Source: Candidatus Segatella mututuai
GTDB taxonomy: Bacteria > Bacteroidota > Bacteroidia > Bacteroidales > Bacteroidaceae
Direction of reading: 5' to 3'
Length of the DNA: 31,660 nucleotides
Assembly: GCA_002439605.1 (NCBI GenBank)
Contig: DJOI01000034.1
Coordinates: forward strand, 32,446-64,105
Shown: one piece after another, positions 14,438 to 22,582 of the stretch
How the letters are laid out: every line of letters begins with the position of its first letter
How positions within the stretch are numbered: the stretch's first letter is position 1
Translations under genes and position numbers: made by a program
Notes under the pieces: generated by a model
What the model was told of the DNA's origin: nothing
Seen by the model: the letters and a program-made list of their open reading frames with translations, nothing else
The model's database searches: none

Positions 14438-16510
14438 ATGTACAAAACAATTTTCAACAAGCGCAACAGCCTGAAGTTCAACCGCTTCTCCAACAAGGGC
14501 TACTCGCTCTTCTCTGTTTTGGGAAGAGAGGTGCTCGTGGGTGCATTGAGCGTAGCCACTTTGAGCCACGCCAAGGCAGAGGGCATCAGCACCGAGGGAA
14601 TGAAAGTTGACTCCACCCTCTACAAGGGCGGAAAGGCTTATGAGCTGGATGCGGTGAGCGTAACTGGCTCTCGTGCGCCGATGACTGTTGAACAGTCACC
14701 TAAGATTGTGTCTGTCATTACCCGCGACGACATTCATCGTGCGGCGGCGCAGACCATCAACGATGTATTGAAATTAGCCACTGGCGTGGATGTCCGTCAG
14801 CGTGGTGGCTTTGGTGTTCAAACGGATATCTCCATCAACGGTGGAACCTTCGATCAGATTACCATTCTCTTGAATGGGGTCAACATCTCCAACCCTCAGA
14901 CGGGTCACAATGCTTCCGACTTTCCTGTTGCTCTCGCCGATATCGACCACATCGAAGTGCTCGAAGGGGCAGCTTCACGCTTGTATGGTACCTCGGCTTT
15001 CAACGGTGCCATCAACATCGTAACCAAGAAAGCGCAAGATGACAGGATTCAAGCCAGCGTGGAAGGCGGTTCTTTCGGTAGTTTCGGAGCGCAAGGACGC
15101 ATCCAGAGTGCCTTCGAGACTGGCAAATGGAGCCACAGCTATTCGGCAAGCGGTGGCTACAAGCGTTCGGATGGAGGTACGGAAAACAGCGATTTCGAGA
15201 AGGGACAGGGTTATGCGAACGTATTATTGAGCTACGACCATCGATTCGACATCGGGGCACAAGTGGGAATCGCCACCCAAAACTACGGTGCAAACACGTT
15301 CTATTCCGCCAAATACAACAACCAATACGAGAAGACCGACCACACCTTGGCTTCGCTCAACCTGAGCTTGCACAACCAAGCCAAGACGGAAGCCGAGAAA
15401 ATCTGGGAGGTCTCCCCTACCTTATATTATAACAAGTTCAAAGACCACTACCAGTTGATTCGTGGACAGGAAGGAGCCGAGGCTGGCGAGAACTACCACG
15501 ACCTCGATATTTTGGGAGGTGGATTGAACGCCAATCTCTCTTGGTTCTTAGGCAAGACTGCCGTAGGCTTCGACATCAGCAAGGAGCGCATCTACTCCAC
15601 TGCCTTGGGTTCCGCTCTTGCAGAAAATGACTATAAGGATATTTCGGGTTCCGACCGAAAGTACGACCACAAGGGAGAGCGCACCAACACCAACATCATG
15701 TTGGAGCACAATTTCATCTTTGGAGGTTTCACCTTGTCGGCTGGCGTGCTTGCCAACAAGAACACGGGTCTTGACAACGACTTCCGCTTTTATCCAGGCG
15801 TGGATATGAGTTATCGTCCTAACGACAACTGGAAGTTTTACGCCTCTTGGAACAAGGCGCTCCGCATGCCTACCTACACCGACCTCTATATCAGTAATGT
15901 AGTGCAGCAAGGCGACATCAGCCTGAATCCCGAGAAGAACTCCACCTTCAAGGTGGGTGCTCGCTATCGCCAGACCGGTCTTTCCGCCGTATTGAGTGGC
16001 TTCTATGCCCACGGCACGGATATGATAGACTGGGTTCAGACTTCGGAGACGGAGCAGAAGGACAGCAAATATCACGTGATGAACATCGGTAAGCTCAACA
16101 ACATGGGCTACAATCTCGATGCCACCATCTACATGCAGGAGCTGATACCGCATAGTTTCATCACCCGCATCAAGCTCAGCTACGCCTACATTTACCAAGA
16201 CCACAAGACGGATGCCACCATATTGAAGTCGCTCTACGCCCTCGAATACCTGCGTCACAAGGCTGTCTTCGGCTTAGACCACCAGATATGGAAAAAACTC
16301 TCCGCCTCTTGGAGCGTGAGATGGCAGCAGCGCATGAACGGCTACCATCCTTACACCAAGGTGGATTGCAAGTTGATGTGGGACGACAAAAAATACAGCA
16401 TCTATGTGAAGGCCGACAACCTCACCTGCCACAGATACTACGACCTCGCCGCCATCAAGCAGCCTGGATTGTGGATCATGGCAGGAGCCAGCATCAATCT
16501 GGGTTGGTAA
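14438..16510 (+). CDS. TonB-dependent receptor, BtuB/iron-complex receptor-like
   Basis: The 690-aa receptor has a complete plug: AYELDAVSVTGSRAPMTVEQ, SVITRDDIHRAAAQTINDVL, GVDVRQRGGFGVQTDISING, FDQITILLNGVNISNPQTGH and DHIEVLEGAASRLYGTSAFN. A 22-strand-type barrel ends in PGLWIMAGASINLGW. This plug pattern is the one seen in BtuB-like and siderophore/heme receptors. The N-terminus is unusually long: about 30 residues rich in Lys, Arg, Asn and Phe precede a hydrophobic signal segment (LVGALSVATLSHAKA), reminiscent of extended signal peptides. No cobalamin riboswitch or transport genes are adjacent, so the ligand is unknown. The ATG at 14438 keeps the extension; a later start would lose part of the export signal. 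Confidence 0.85.
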   Translation: MYKTIFNKRNSLKFNRFSNKGYSLFSVLGREVLVGALSVATLSHAKAEGISTEGMKVDSTLYKGGKAYELDAVSVTGSRAPMTVEQSPKIVSVITRDDIHRAAAQTINDVLKLATGVDVRQRGGFGVQTDISINGGTFDQITILLNGVNISNPQTGHNASDFPVALADIDHIEVLEGAASRLYGTSAFNGAINIVTKKAQDDRIQASVEGGSFGSFGAQGRIQSAFETGKWSHSYSASGGYKRSDGGTENSDFEKGQGYANVLLSYDHRFDIGAQVGIATQNYGANTFYSAKYNNQYEKTDHTLASLNLSLHNQAKTEAEKIWEVSPTLYYNKFKDHYQLIRGQEGAEAGENYHDLDILGGGLNANLSWFLGKTAVGFDISKERIYSTALGSALAENDYKDISGSDRKYDHKGERTNTNIMLEHNFIFGGFTLSAGVLANKNTGLDNDFRFYPGVDMSYRPNDNWKFYASWNKALRMPTYTDLYISNVVQQGDISLNPEKNSTFKVGARYRQTGLSAVLSGFYAHGTDMIDWVQTSETEQKDSKYHVMNIGKLNNMGYNLDATIYMQELIPHSFITRIKLSYAYIYQDHKTDATILKSLYALEYLRHKAVFGLDHQIWKKLSASWSVRWQQRMNGYHPYTKVDCKLMWDDKKYSIYVKADNLTCHRYYDLAAIKQPGLWIMAGASINLGW

Positions 16511-16540
16511 ATATTGGACTCTTTGGTTAACAGCATCAAC

Positions 16541-16721
16541 CAGCGAGATATCCTACAAGATTTAAAAGTAGGCATTGATTGCGATCAACAGCCCAAACGA
16601 CACATAAAAGTAGCTGTTGATTGTAATCAATGCCTTCAAGCGACACGGAAAGTAGAAATATTTTCTAATCAATGCCTTCAAACGACACGGAAAGTAGAAA
16701 TATTTTCTAATCAATGCCTTC
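16541..16721. repeat. 42-bp tandem repeat array (two near-identical, two degenerate units, one partial)
   Basis: Units 16625-16666 and 16667-16708 differ at one base. A 13-base partial copy follows at 16709-16721. Units at 16583-16624 and 16541-16582 are diverged but in the same phase (shared AAAGTA and ATCAA blocks). The diverged part also contains two inverted copies of GGCATTGATTGC..ATCAACAGC (about 16571-16593 and 16612-16635). The array fills the space between the convergent TonB receptor and CDF genes, where it could act in termination. Being 14 codons long, it reads open on the plus strand. Confidence 0.75.
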
Positions 16722-16729
16722 GATTATCA

Positions 16730-17659
16730 TTACGGCTTTTCATACTTCCCATTCACCTTGATCGGTTCAAGATGGATGCCCACATGGGTGTCCGCCCCGA
16801 ACTTTTCCTTTAATCTTTTCTCTATATCCGTAGCATGTTCGTGTGCCTCGTAGAGCGAAAGCGAACCAGGCATGCGGACGTGCATCTCGATGGCTATCTT
16901 GTTGCCGATGCGACGCGTCTGGAGATTGTGTATCTCACGAACCCCCGACTCCTCGTTGGCAAGCTTCATGATTTCTTCCTCTTCCGCATCAGGCAGACTG
17001 GCATCCGTCAGCTCCTTGACCGATTGCAACACCAACCCCCACGCAGCCTTGATGATGAAGGCGCTCACGATGATGGCTGCCAATGGGTCGAGGACAGCCC
17101 ATTTATCGCCCAAAAGGATGGCACCACCCACACCGATCATCGTTCCGACACTCGACAGAGCATCGCTACGATGATGCCAGGCATTGGCAACCACCGCCTC
17201 ACTATGACACTTCTTGCCCACTCTCACCGTAAACTGATAAGCCCACTCCTTCAAGACGATGCTCACGATAGCTGCAACGAGGGCAACGACACCTGGTTGT
17301 TGAAGCGTCTCGCCTTCAATGGCACGATAAGTTTTGTTAATACCCGTGTAGCAAATCATCACGCCCACCACGAAGAGCGAGATTCCGATGATGGCGGTGG
17401 CAAGGGTCTCGTACTTGCCATGACCATAGTCGTGGTCCTTGTCCTTGGGCTTGTTGCCGAGCTTGACGAATACCAGCACCACCACATCGGTGGCGAAATC
17501 GGTGAGCGAATGGATGGCATCGGCTATCATCGCAGCCGAATGCCCCAAAATTCCTGCCGCAAACTTCACCACGAGCAACAGTACATTGATGACGCTTCCT
17601 GCCAACGTAACCTTGTAAACTTCTCTCAATCTTTGTTTTTCATCCATAGTAACATTCAT
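16730..17659 (-). CDS. cation diffusion facilitator (CDF) divalent metal exporter
   Basis: The 309-aa inner-membrane protein has the CDF layout: six hydrophobic segments in the first about 210 residues and a C-terminal cytosolic dimerisation domain. Metal-site pairs are visible as H50/D54 in AIHSLTDFATD and H162/D166 in WHHRSDALSS, the usual TM2 and TM5 positions. A His-rich cytosolic loop KDKDHDYGHGKYE lies between TM2 and TM3. CDF proteins export Zn, Fe, Mn or Cd in exchange for protons. The H/D composition suggests zinc-type chemistry, but the metal is not certain. An ATG at 17647 is an alternative start, removing 4 residues. It is convergent with the TonB receptor across a tandem-repeat array. 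Confidence 0.9.
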   Translation of the reverse strand: MNVTMDEKQRLREVYKVTLAGSVINVLLLVVKFAAGILGHSAAMIADAIHSLTDFATDVVVLVFVKLGNKPKDKDHDYGHGKYETLATAIIGISLFVVGVMICYTGINKTYRAIEGETLQQPGVVALVAAIVSIVLKEWAYQFTVRVGKKCHSEAVVANAWHHRSDALSSVGTMIGVGGAILLGDKWAVLDPLAAIIVSAFIIKAAWGLVLQSVKELTDASLPDAEEEEIMKLANEESGVREIHNLQTRRIGNKIAIEMHVRMPGSLSLYEAHEHATDIEKRLKEKFGADTHVGIHLEPIKVNGKYEKP

Positions 17660-17679
17660 GCTTTTGTATAATTGAGCGG

Positions 17680-17687
17680 CAAAGATA
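17680..17687 (-). promoter_or_regulatory. -7 element of the CDF gene
   Basis: TATCTTTG on the minus strand matches TAnnTTTG exactly and lies about 20 nt before the ATG at 17659. The -33 element is not clear. Confidence 0.45.
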
Positions 17688-17758
17688 GCTTATTTTTATG
17701 AAAGTGGGGAAAAACGGAGATTAAAAAAAGGTAAAAAACATACCGTCTTCTACGCTGC

Positions 17759-19255
17759 TCACTCGTTCAGGTCTCTCTTCTTGCCAGCCAAGCTCCTGTC
17801 GGCAATCTGCTTCTGGTCCTTGGCCAGATAATGCTTGCTGCTGTCGACGGCTATGAACACACCATCGCTCACGCCACGGACTCCCTTCTGTGGAGCAAAC
17901 GTCACAATCCGACTGTCGAACTCGCCAATATAATCGAGGCTGCCTGTAGCAGCATCCATCCACCACACATTTTTCTTGATGCCAGACACCTTGTCCAGGT
18001 CTATCTTCATGGGCACACAATTATAATTGTATACCATCAGATAATCGCTGCCACGGGTGGCAAGGAGACGGTTGTAACGCTCGCCATTCTTGCCCACGAT
18101 GATGCTCTGGTCTGGAACTCGTTCAAAGTAAGGCATGGCGAGCATTAGATTCTTGAGATGCTTCATCTGGTTGAATCCCGGGTCGTTAAGTGCCTGATAC
18201 CAAGTTTTCTCCGTTCCGTCGACTCCATAGCCGGTAGGATAGCCTGGCTTCAGCATCTGCATAATGGCATTATGCCCGTAAGTATGGCCACAAGAACCTG
18301 CGAACACGCTCCAGTAGGCATAGCGTCGCACATCGTAGTCCTGCCAACGTCCCTCACGAGGGTCGTGCAACCCCTTGGGAATGTCCTCGTAGCTGGGTTC
18401 GGCATCGAGCACAGGCTTCATGGGCTTATAGGCCCAGGTGGAATCCACGTACATCCAGTTGTCTTCCTCGGTATTGTCGGCTATGGGATAATCCTTGTTG
18501 CCCATGCGCTGTCCATACTTGCGGTGTCCGCTCTGAAAGGCATGGAAGTCTATCCACCCTGCCTTGCTCCACCACTTGGCAGAAGTATAGCGCCCGCGTG
18601 GATGGTAAGTCATCAAATGATGGTGGTCGATGCTCTTGATGGTAGTGGCCAGCGATTCCCACACCTCAGGATGGATGTCGCCCTGTATGTCTCCTCCCAT
18701 CACCCAGATGATGTTGGGCGTGTTCTTGTATCTGTTGGCAAGGAAACTGCCATAGGCCTTGGCTTGCCGGGCATTAATGTTGCCTGCTTTCACCTGGGAG
18801 CCCCATATTGTCACCATACCTATATATATGCCGTTCCGCTCTGCCAATTTAATAATATAATCCATGTGGTCCCAATAACTGTACACGCCATCGGGGTCGG
18901 CCTTCGCCATGTCCCAGCCCGCTGGCAACGAGGGCTGACCGTAGATGTTATAGGCTGGCGTTCCGTCCATCACCTGGACAAGAACCGTGTTGAAGCCTGC
19001 CGCACGGCATTTCTGAAAATAATACTGTGCCTCCGAGCGGTCGAGACGTTCGGGAAGCAGCCAGCCCGTATCGCTCAACAAGAAGAAAGGCTGTCCGTTC
19101 TCAAACTGCAGGTAGCGATGGTTGTCCGACACTTTCAGCCGCCCATTTGCCCAAGGTTTCACGCCGGGGGTTGCGGCATAGGTTGCCGAGAGAGGCGTTG
19201 CCGGGAGCACAAAAGCCACAGCCATCTTTGCCAAGGTCTTGATTAGTTTTCTCAT
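17759..19255 (-). CDS. DUF4038 / GH140-type (apiosidase-like) secreted glycoside hydrolase
   Basis: A 498-aa protein with a signal peptide (MRKLIKTLAKMAVAFVLPAT..) and an (alpha/beta)8 catalytic domain, followed by a short beta domain of the putative collagen-binding type at the C-terminus. Family landmarks: FENGQPFFLLSDTGWLL, GWDMAKADPDGVYSYWDHMD, NIIWVMGGDIQGD with candidate catalytic D189, and PVLDAEPSYEDIP with candidate E286. These match, as I recall, the Asp/Glu pair of the GH140 apiosidase from Bacteroides. GH140 removes apiose-linked side chains of pectin (RG-II), but DUF4038 proteins are broad and the substrate here is open. It is divergent from GH95. No SusCD or regulator is next to it, so it is at most a minimal glycan locus. 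Confidence 0.85.
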   Translation of the reverse strand: MRKLIKTLAKMAVAFVLPATPLSATYAATPGVKPWANGRLKVSDNHRYLQFENGQPFFLLSDTGWLLPERLDRSEAQYYFQKCRAAGFNTVLVQVMDGTPAYNIYGQPSLPAGWDMAKADPDGVYSYWDHMDYIIKLAERNGIYIGMVTIWGSQVKAGNINARQAKAYGSFLANRYKNTPNIIWVMGGDIQGDIHPEVWESLATTIKSIDHHHLMTYHPRGRYTSAKWWSKAGWIDFHAFQSGHRKYGQRMGNKDYPIADNTEEDNWMYVDSTWAYKPMKPVLDAEPSYEDIPKGLHDPREGRWQDYDVRRYAYWSVFAGSCGHTYGHNAIMQMLKPGYPTGYGVDGTEKTWYQALNDPGFNQMKHLKNLMLAMPYFERVPDQSIIVGKNGERYNRLLATRGSDYLMVYNYNCVPMKIDLDKVSGIKKNVWWMDAATGSLDYIGEFDSRIVTFAPQKGVRGVSDGVFIAVDSSKHYLAKDQKQIADRSLAGKKRDLNE

Positions 19256-19410
19256 TGTCTTGTAGATTAAGTTTTTCGTTGTTCTTCATTCATATGAAGG
19301 CTTTGTATGCTTATAACGCAGGAAAAGATGCTTTTATTATCTGCAAGACTACGTTTTTGCAAGAGAATTGGGGCATTTATTCGAGCAAGAACAAGATTTA
19401 ACGTTTATTT

Positions 19411-19442
19411 TTTGTATTGTATCGCCATAATTTGTATTTTTG
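19411..19442 (+). promoter_or_regulatory. consensus Bacteroidota promoter for a small ORF
   Basis: TTTG (19411-19414), a 20-nt spacer and TATTTTTG (19435-19442) match the full consensus. The ATG of the 42-aa ORF lies 26 nt after it. The spacer 19256-19969 otherwise shows only a second -7 element and short hairpins. Confidence 0.65.
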
Positions 19443-19467
19443 CCATAAAAGAAAAAACAAACAAAAC

Positions 19468-19596
19468 ATGAAAGAAATAACTTTTGCGTTGGAAGAACCC
19501 ATTGCGATAGACATAACTACTACTGGATGCAAGTCAAAAAACACCCCCAAAAACAAACCGACTTTCAAAGCTATGAATCCCATAGAACAAAAATGA
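19468..19596 (+). CDS. small ORF, 42 aa, unknown
   Basis: The ORF reads MKEITFALEEPIAIDITTTG, continues Lys/Pro-rich (KNTPKNKPTFKAMNPIEQK) and ends in TGA. It sits directly behind a full-consensus promoter, which is the main reason to list it. There is no signal peptide, membrane segment or recognised domain. The acidic N-terminal half followed by a basic Cys-Lys tail is distinctive but not assignable. It could be a genuine small protein, the truncated start of a lost gene, or the leader of the GH95 transcript. Confidence 0.4.
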   Translation: MKEITFALEEPIAIDITTTGCKSKNTPKNKPTFKAMNPIEQK

Positions 19597-19712
19597 CTAT
19601 ATCACATTGAAGCAGAGTCTTTATCAGGTTGGCGTATTTTGTGCGTAGTATTTTTCATATTATTGCGCATTTTACAATAAATACTTCTGTGCAACATAGT
19701 ACTAAAACAACT

Positions 19713-19720
19713 TATCTTTG
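19713..19720 (+). promoter_or_regulatory. -7 element, candidate promoter of the GH95 gene
   Basis: TATCTTTG matches TAnnTTTG. A start near 19728 would give a leader of about 240 nt before the ATG at 19970. The leader includes GGCTT/AAGCC-type hairpins around 19818-19900. Confidence 0.4.
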
Positions 19721-19969
19721 CAATACGAAAACTAAGCCAAGACCTTTCGCTCCAGACTTCAATTATAGTTTCACAACATCGACTGCACATCCAAAACACC
19801 GACAAGTGTTAGAAGTTTGGCTTTTAAAGAAGCCGCATATTGGGCTTTTATGCTTACATTAAACGCTAAGCTACATATATGGCGGCAAAAAGCCTTATCG
19901 CAGCATCTTTTAAACCCTCTAACTTCTTACAAGCGTAATTTTTAACTATTAACTATAAAATTAAAAACA

Positions 19970-22438
19970 ATGAACAAACTTTATCATCTAATCGCTGTAG
20001 GAATCATGCTACTAATGACACAAGGCATGAAAGCCGCCACGACAGGCAACAGCCAGAAGCTTTGGTATCTTCAACCAGCCAACGACTGGTTACAGGCACT
20101 GCCCATCGGAAACTCGCATCTTGGTGCCATGGTGTATGGCGATCCTTTCAACGAAACCTTGCAACTGAACGAAGAAACATGGTGGGCTGGCGGCCCGTAC
20201 AACAACAACAGCACAACGGCCATTGCCATTATGCCGTATCTAAGAAAACAAATATTTGAAGGAAAGGAAGACAACATCCCCGAGCTTATCAATCGGAATC
20301 TCATAGTCGGCCCCAACGGTATGCATTTTCTACCTCTTGGTTATCTCAGGCTCAACATGAGAGGAGACAAGCAACATGTAAGCCAATATCACAGGGAACT
20401 GAACCTGGAAACCGGCATCAACACCACTACGTTTATTGCCGATGGAGTAAAATACAAACGCACCGTCTTTGCGTCACTTGCCGACGGAATCATCGTGGTA
20501 CACGTAGAAGCCAATAAAAAAGGGGCAATCAACTTGGATGTGGCACTCGACGCACCGCTCGAACATGAGGTAAAAGCCGAGGGAAGACAACTCGTCATGA
20601 ACATAAAAGGAGAAGAATACAGAGGGGTGAAAAGTGCCCTCAACGCTGAATGTGTATCGCAGGTGAAAAGCGATGGAAAGATACAGACAGAAGGCAACAA
20701 ACTGCTGATAAAGGAAGCCACGACCGCTACGATAAGCCTTAGCGCCGCCACCAACTATGTAAACTACCACGATGTTTCTGGCAACGCAAGCCTACGTAAC
20801 GCTTCCTATCTTGCCGCAACCAAGAAATACTCCTACACACAACTTCTGAAACGCCACATAGAAAGAAACAAGCAACAATACGACCGCGTAAAACTGAATC
20901 TGCCAACAGACAAGAACGCCCAATTGCCCACCGACCAACGACTGGCCGCTTTTGCAGGAAGCAAAGACATGGCTATGGTTGCCTTGATGTTCAACTACGG
21001 CCGATATCTCATGATTGCAGGTTCGCAACCAGGCGGACAGCCCAACACTTTACAGGGCAAATGGAACGATAAGCTAAAAGCTCCCTGGGACAGCAAATAC
21101 ACCATCAACATCAATACTGAAATGAATTATTGGCCTGCCGAAGTAGCAAACCTGAGCGAATGCGCAGAGCCACTCTTCAACATGCTGAAAGACCTCAGCG
21201 AGACGGGTTCCATTACCGCCCGACAACTCTATGGATGCCGAGGATGGGTGGCGCACCACAATACCGACCTTTGGCGCATCGCTGGTCCTATAGACGGCTA
21301 TTACTATGGCATGTTCCCTAATGGAGGAGCCTGGTTGTCCACACACCTATGGCAGCACTACCTATTTACGGGCGACAAACAGTTTCTGAACAACTATTAC
21401 CCCGTCATAAAAGGAGCTGCAGAATTCTACCTCGACTACATGCAACCATATCCAGGAAAAGACTGGGTGGTAACAGTTCCATCAATGAGTCCTGAACACG
21501 CACCAGAGGGAAAGAAAACACCCATTACTGCAGGTTGCACCATGGACAACCAAATAGCCTTCGATGCACTTTCGAATGCCATAAAAGCGTCTGAAATATT
21601 AAACACAGACAAAGGCCTTAGACAGGAAATGCAGGAGAAACTTGGCAAATTGCCCCCTATGCAGATCGGGCAATACGGACAGTTGCAAGAATGGTTAGAA
21701 GATCGTGACAATCCAAAGAGCAAGCACCGACATATTTCGCATCTCTATGGACTATACCCATCAAACCAAATCTCGCCATTCTCACATCCAGAACTCTTCG
21801 CCGGAGCTGCCACAACCCTGAAACACCGTGGCGATATGGCCACAGGATGGAGCTTGGGATGGAAAATAAACTTTTGGGCACGCATGTTAGACGGGAACCA
21901 CGCCTTTAAGATACTGAGCAACATGCTCCATATATTGCCATCCGACAAAGACGAAGACAAGAGCAAACACCCCGAGGGAAGAACCTACCCCAACCTCTTC
22001 GACGCCCACCCTCCTTTCCAGATAGACGGCAACTTCGGCGCATGTGCCGGCATTGCGGAAATGCTACTGCAAAGCCATGACGGAGCCGTACACCTGCTGC
22101 CTGCACTACCTGACGAATGGGCTGAAGGAAGCGTAAAAGGACTGCGGGCACGTGGAGGTTTTGAAGTTGACATGAGTTGGAAAAACCATGCCCTCACATC
22201 AGCACGCATACGCTCTACCATAGGCGGAACCCTGCGCATACGTTCTTATGTTCCTCTCAAAGGAAAAGGCCTGAAGAGGGCTTCAGGAACATGTCCCAAC
22301 CCTCTTCTCGAGACTGCCGACATCAAAACTCCCATCATAAACACCAAGGGTGCCGAGAATGGGGTAAAGCCCAAAGTTCCACGTGTCTACGAATATGACA
22401 TTTTGACACAAGCAGGAAAAACATACAACTTGTTTTAG
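19970..22438 (+). CDS. GH95 alpha-L-fucosidase / alpha-L-galactosidase, secreted
   Basis: The 822-aa protein has a signal peptide ending near GMKAA, an N-terminal beta domain (LPIGNSHLGAMVYGD, LQLNEETWWAGGP), an (alpha/alpha)6 catalytic domain and a C-terminal beta domain. GH95 active-site features are in order: N380 and N382 in NINTEMNYWPAEVANLSE, the HNTDLWR block, E509 in PSMSPEHAPEG as candidate general acid, and D686 in FQIDGNFGA. GH95 enzymes invert and release L-fucose (alpha-1,2) or L-galactose from glycans such as mucin, milk oligosaccharides or xyloglucan. The protein probably acts in the periplasm or at the surface. Length and motifs are complete. The 3' end overlaps by 4 nt a convergent remnant of another gene. 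Fucose versus galactose specificity cannot be read here. Confidence 0.93.
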   Translation: MNKLYHLIAVGIMLLMTQGMKAATTGNSQKLWYLQPANDWLQALPIGNSHLGAMVYGDPFNETLQLNEETWWAGGPYNNNSTTAIAIMPYLRKQIFEGKEDNIPELINRNLIVGPNGMHFLPLGYLRLNMRGDKQHVSQYHRELNLETGINTTTFIADGVKYKRTVFASLADGIIVVHVEANKKGAINLDVALDAPLEHEVKAEGRQLVMNIKGEEYRGVKSALNAECVSQVKSDGKIQTEGNKLLIKEATTATISLSAATNYVNYHDVSGNASLRNASYLAATKKYSYTQLLKRHIERNKQQYDRVKLNLPTDKNAQLPTDQRLAAFAGSKDMAMVALMFNYGRYLMIAGSQPGGQPNTLQGKWNDKLKAPWDSKYTININTEMNYWPAEVANLSECAEPLFNMLKDLSETGSITARQLYGCRGWVAHHNTDLWRIAGPIDGYYYGMFPNGGAWLSTHLWQHYLFTGDKQFLNNYYPVIKGAAEFYLDYMQPYPGKDWVVTVPSMSPEHAPEGKKTPITAGCTMDNQIAFDALSNAIKASEILNTDKGLRQEMQEKLGKLPPMQIGQYGQLQEWLEDRDNPKSKHRHISHLYGLYPSNQISPFSHPELFAGAATTLKHRGDMATGWSLGWKINFWARMLDGNHAFKILSNMLHILPSDKDEDKSKHPEGRTYPNLFDAHPPFQIDGNFGACAGIAEMLLQSHDGAVHLLPALPDEWAEGSVKGLRARGGFEVDMSWKNHALTSARIRSTIGGTLRIRSYVPLKGKGLKRASGTCPNPLLETADIKTPIINTKGAENGVKPKVPRVYEYDILTQAGKTYNLF

Positions 22439-22575
22439 AACATATCAGCGATCATGTTGACAAGCAGCCTACTGGCCACAGGGTCGGTATCTGCTTTGTC
22501 AACACACATGGTGGAAACCATGGCCATTCCCTTGCCATCGATCACCATTCTTGAGCACTGCCTTGGGGGTAAGTT
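22435..22575 (-). pseudogene. 3' remnant of a probable large glycoside hydrolase gene
   Basis: A minus-strand frame gives RMVIDGKGMAMVSTMCVDK, then ADTDPVASRLLVNMIADMF and TAA at 22437-22435. The pattern GKG-hydrophobic strand-D..DPVA..LL.N resembles the very C-terminus of large Bacteroidota glycosidases (GH2-like proteins often end with GKGrvlv...PVArqL..nll). No start codon exists and upstream it runs into the GT2 gene. I infer that a neighbour of GH95 was deleted except for its last about 45 codons. Medium to low confidence: no alignment was possible. Confidence 0.4.
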
Positions 22576-22582
22576 GACACTT

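Noticed and set aside
16541..16721. CRISPR array
   Set aside because: Units are contiguous tandem repeats with no unique spacers and no cas genes are present.
16514..16813. 99-codon plus-strand ORF over the 42-bp array
   Set aside because: It is open only because the repeat period is a multiple of three, and it runs into the antisense of the CDF gene.
18158..19246. 362-codon plus-strand ORF opposite the GH140-type gene
   Set aside because: The minus frame has signal peptide, catalytic motifs and correct length; the plus frame does not resemble a protein family.
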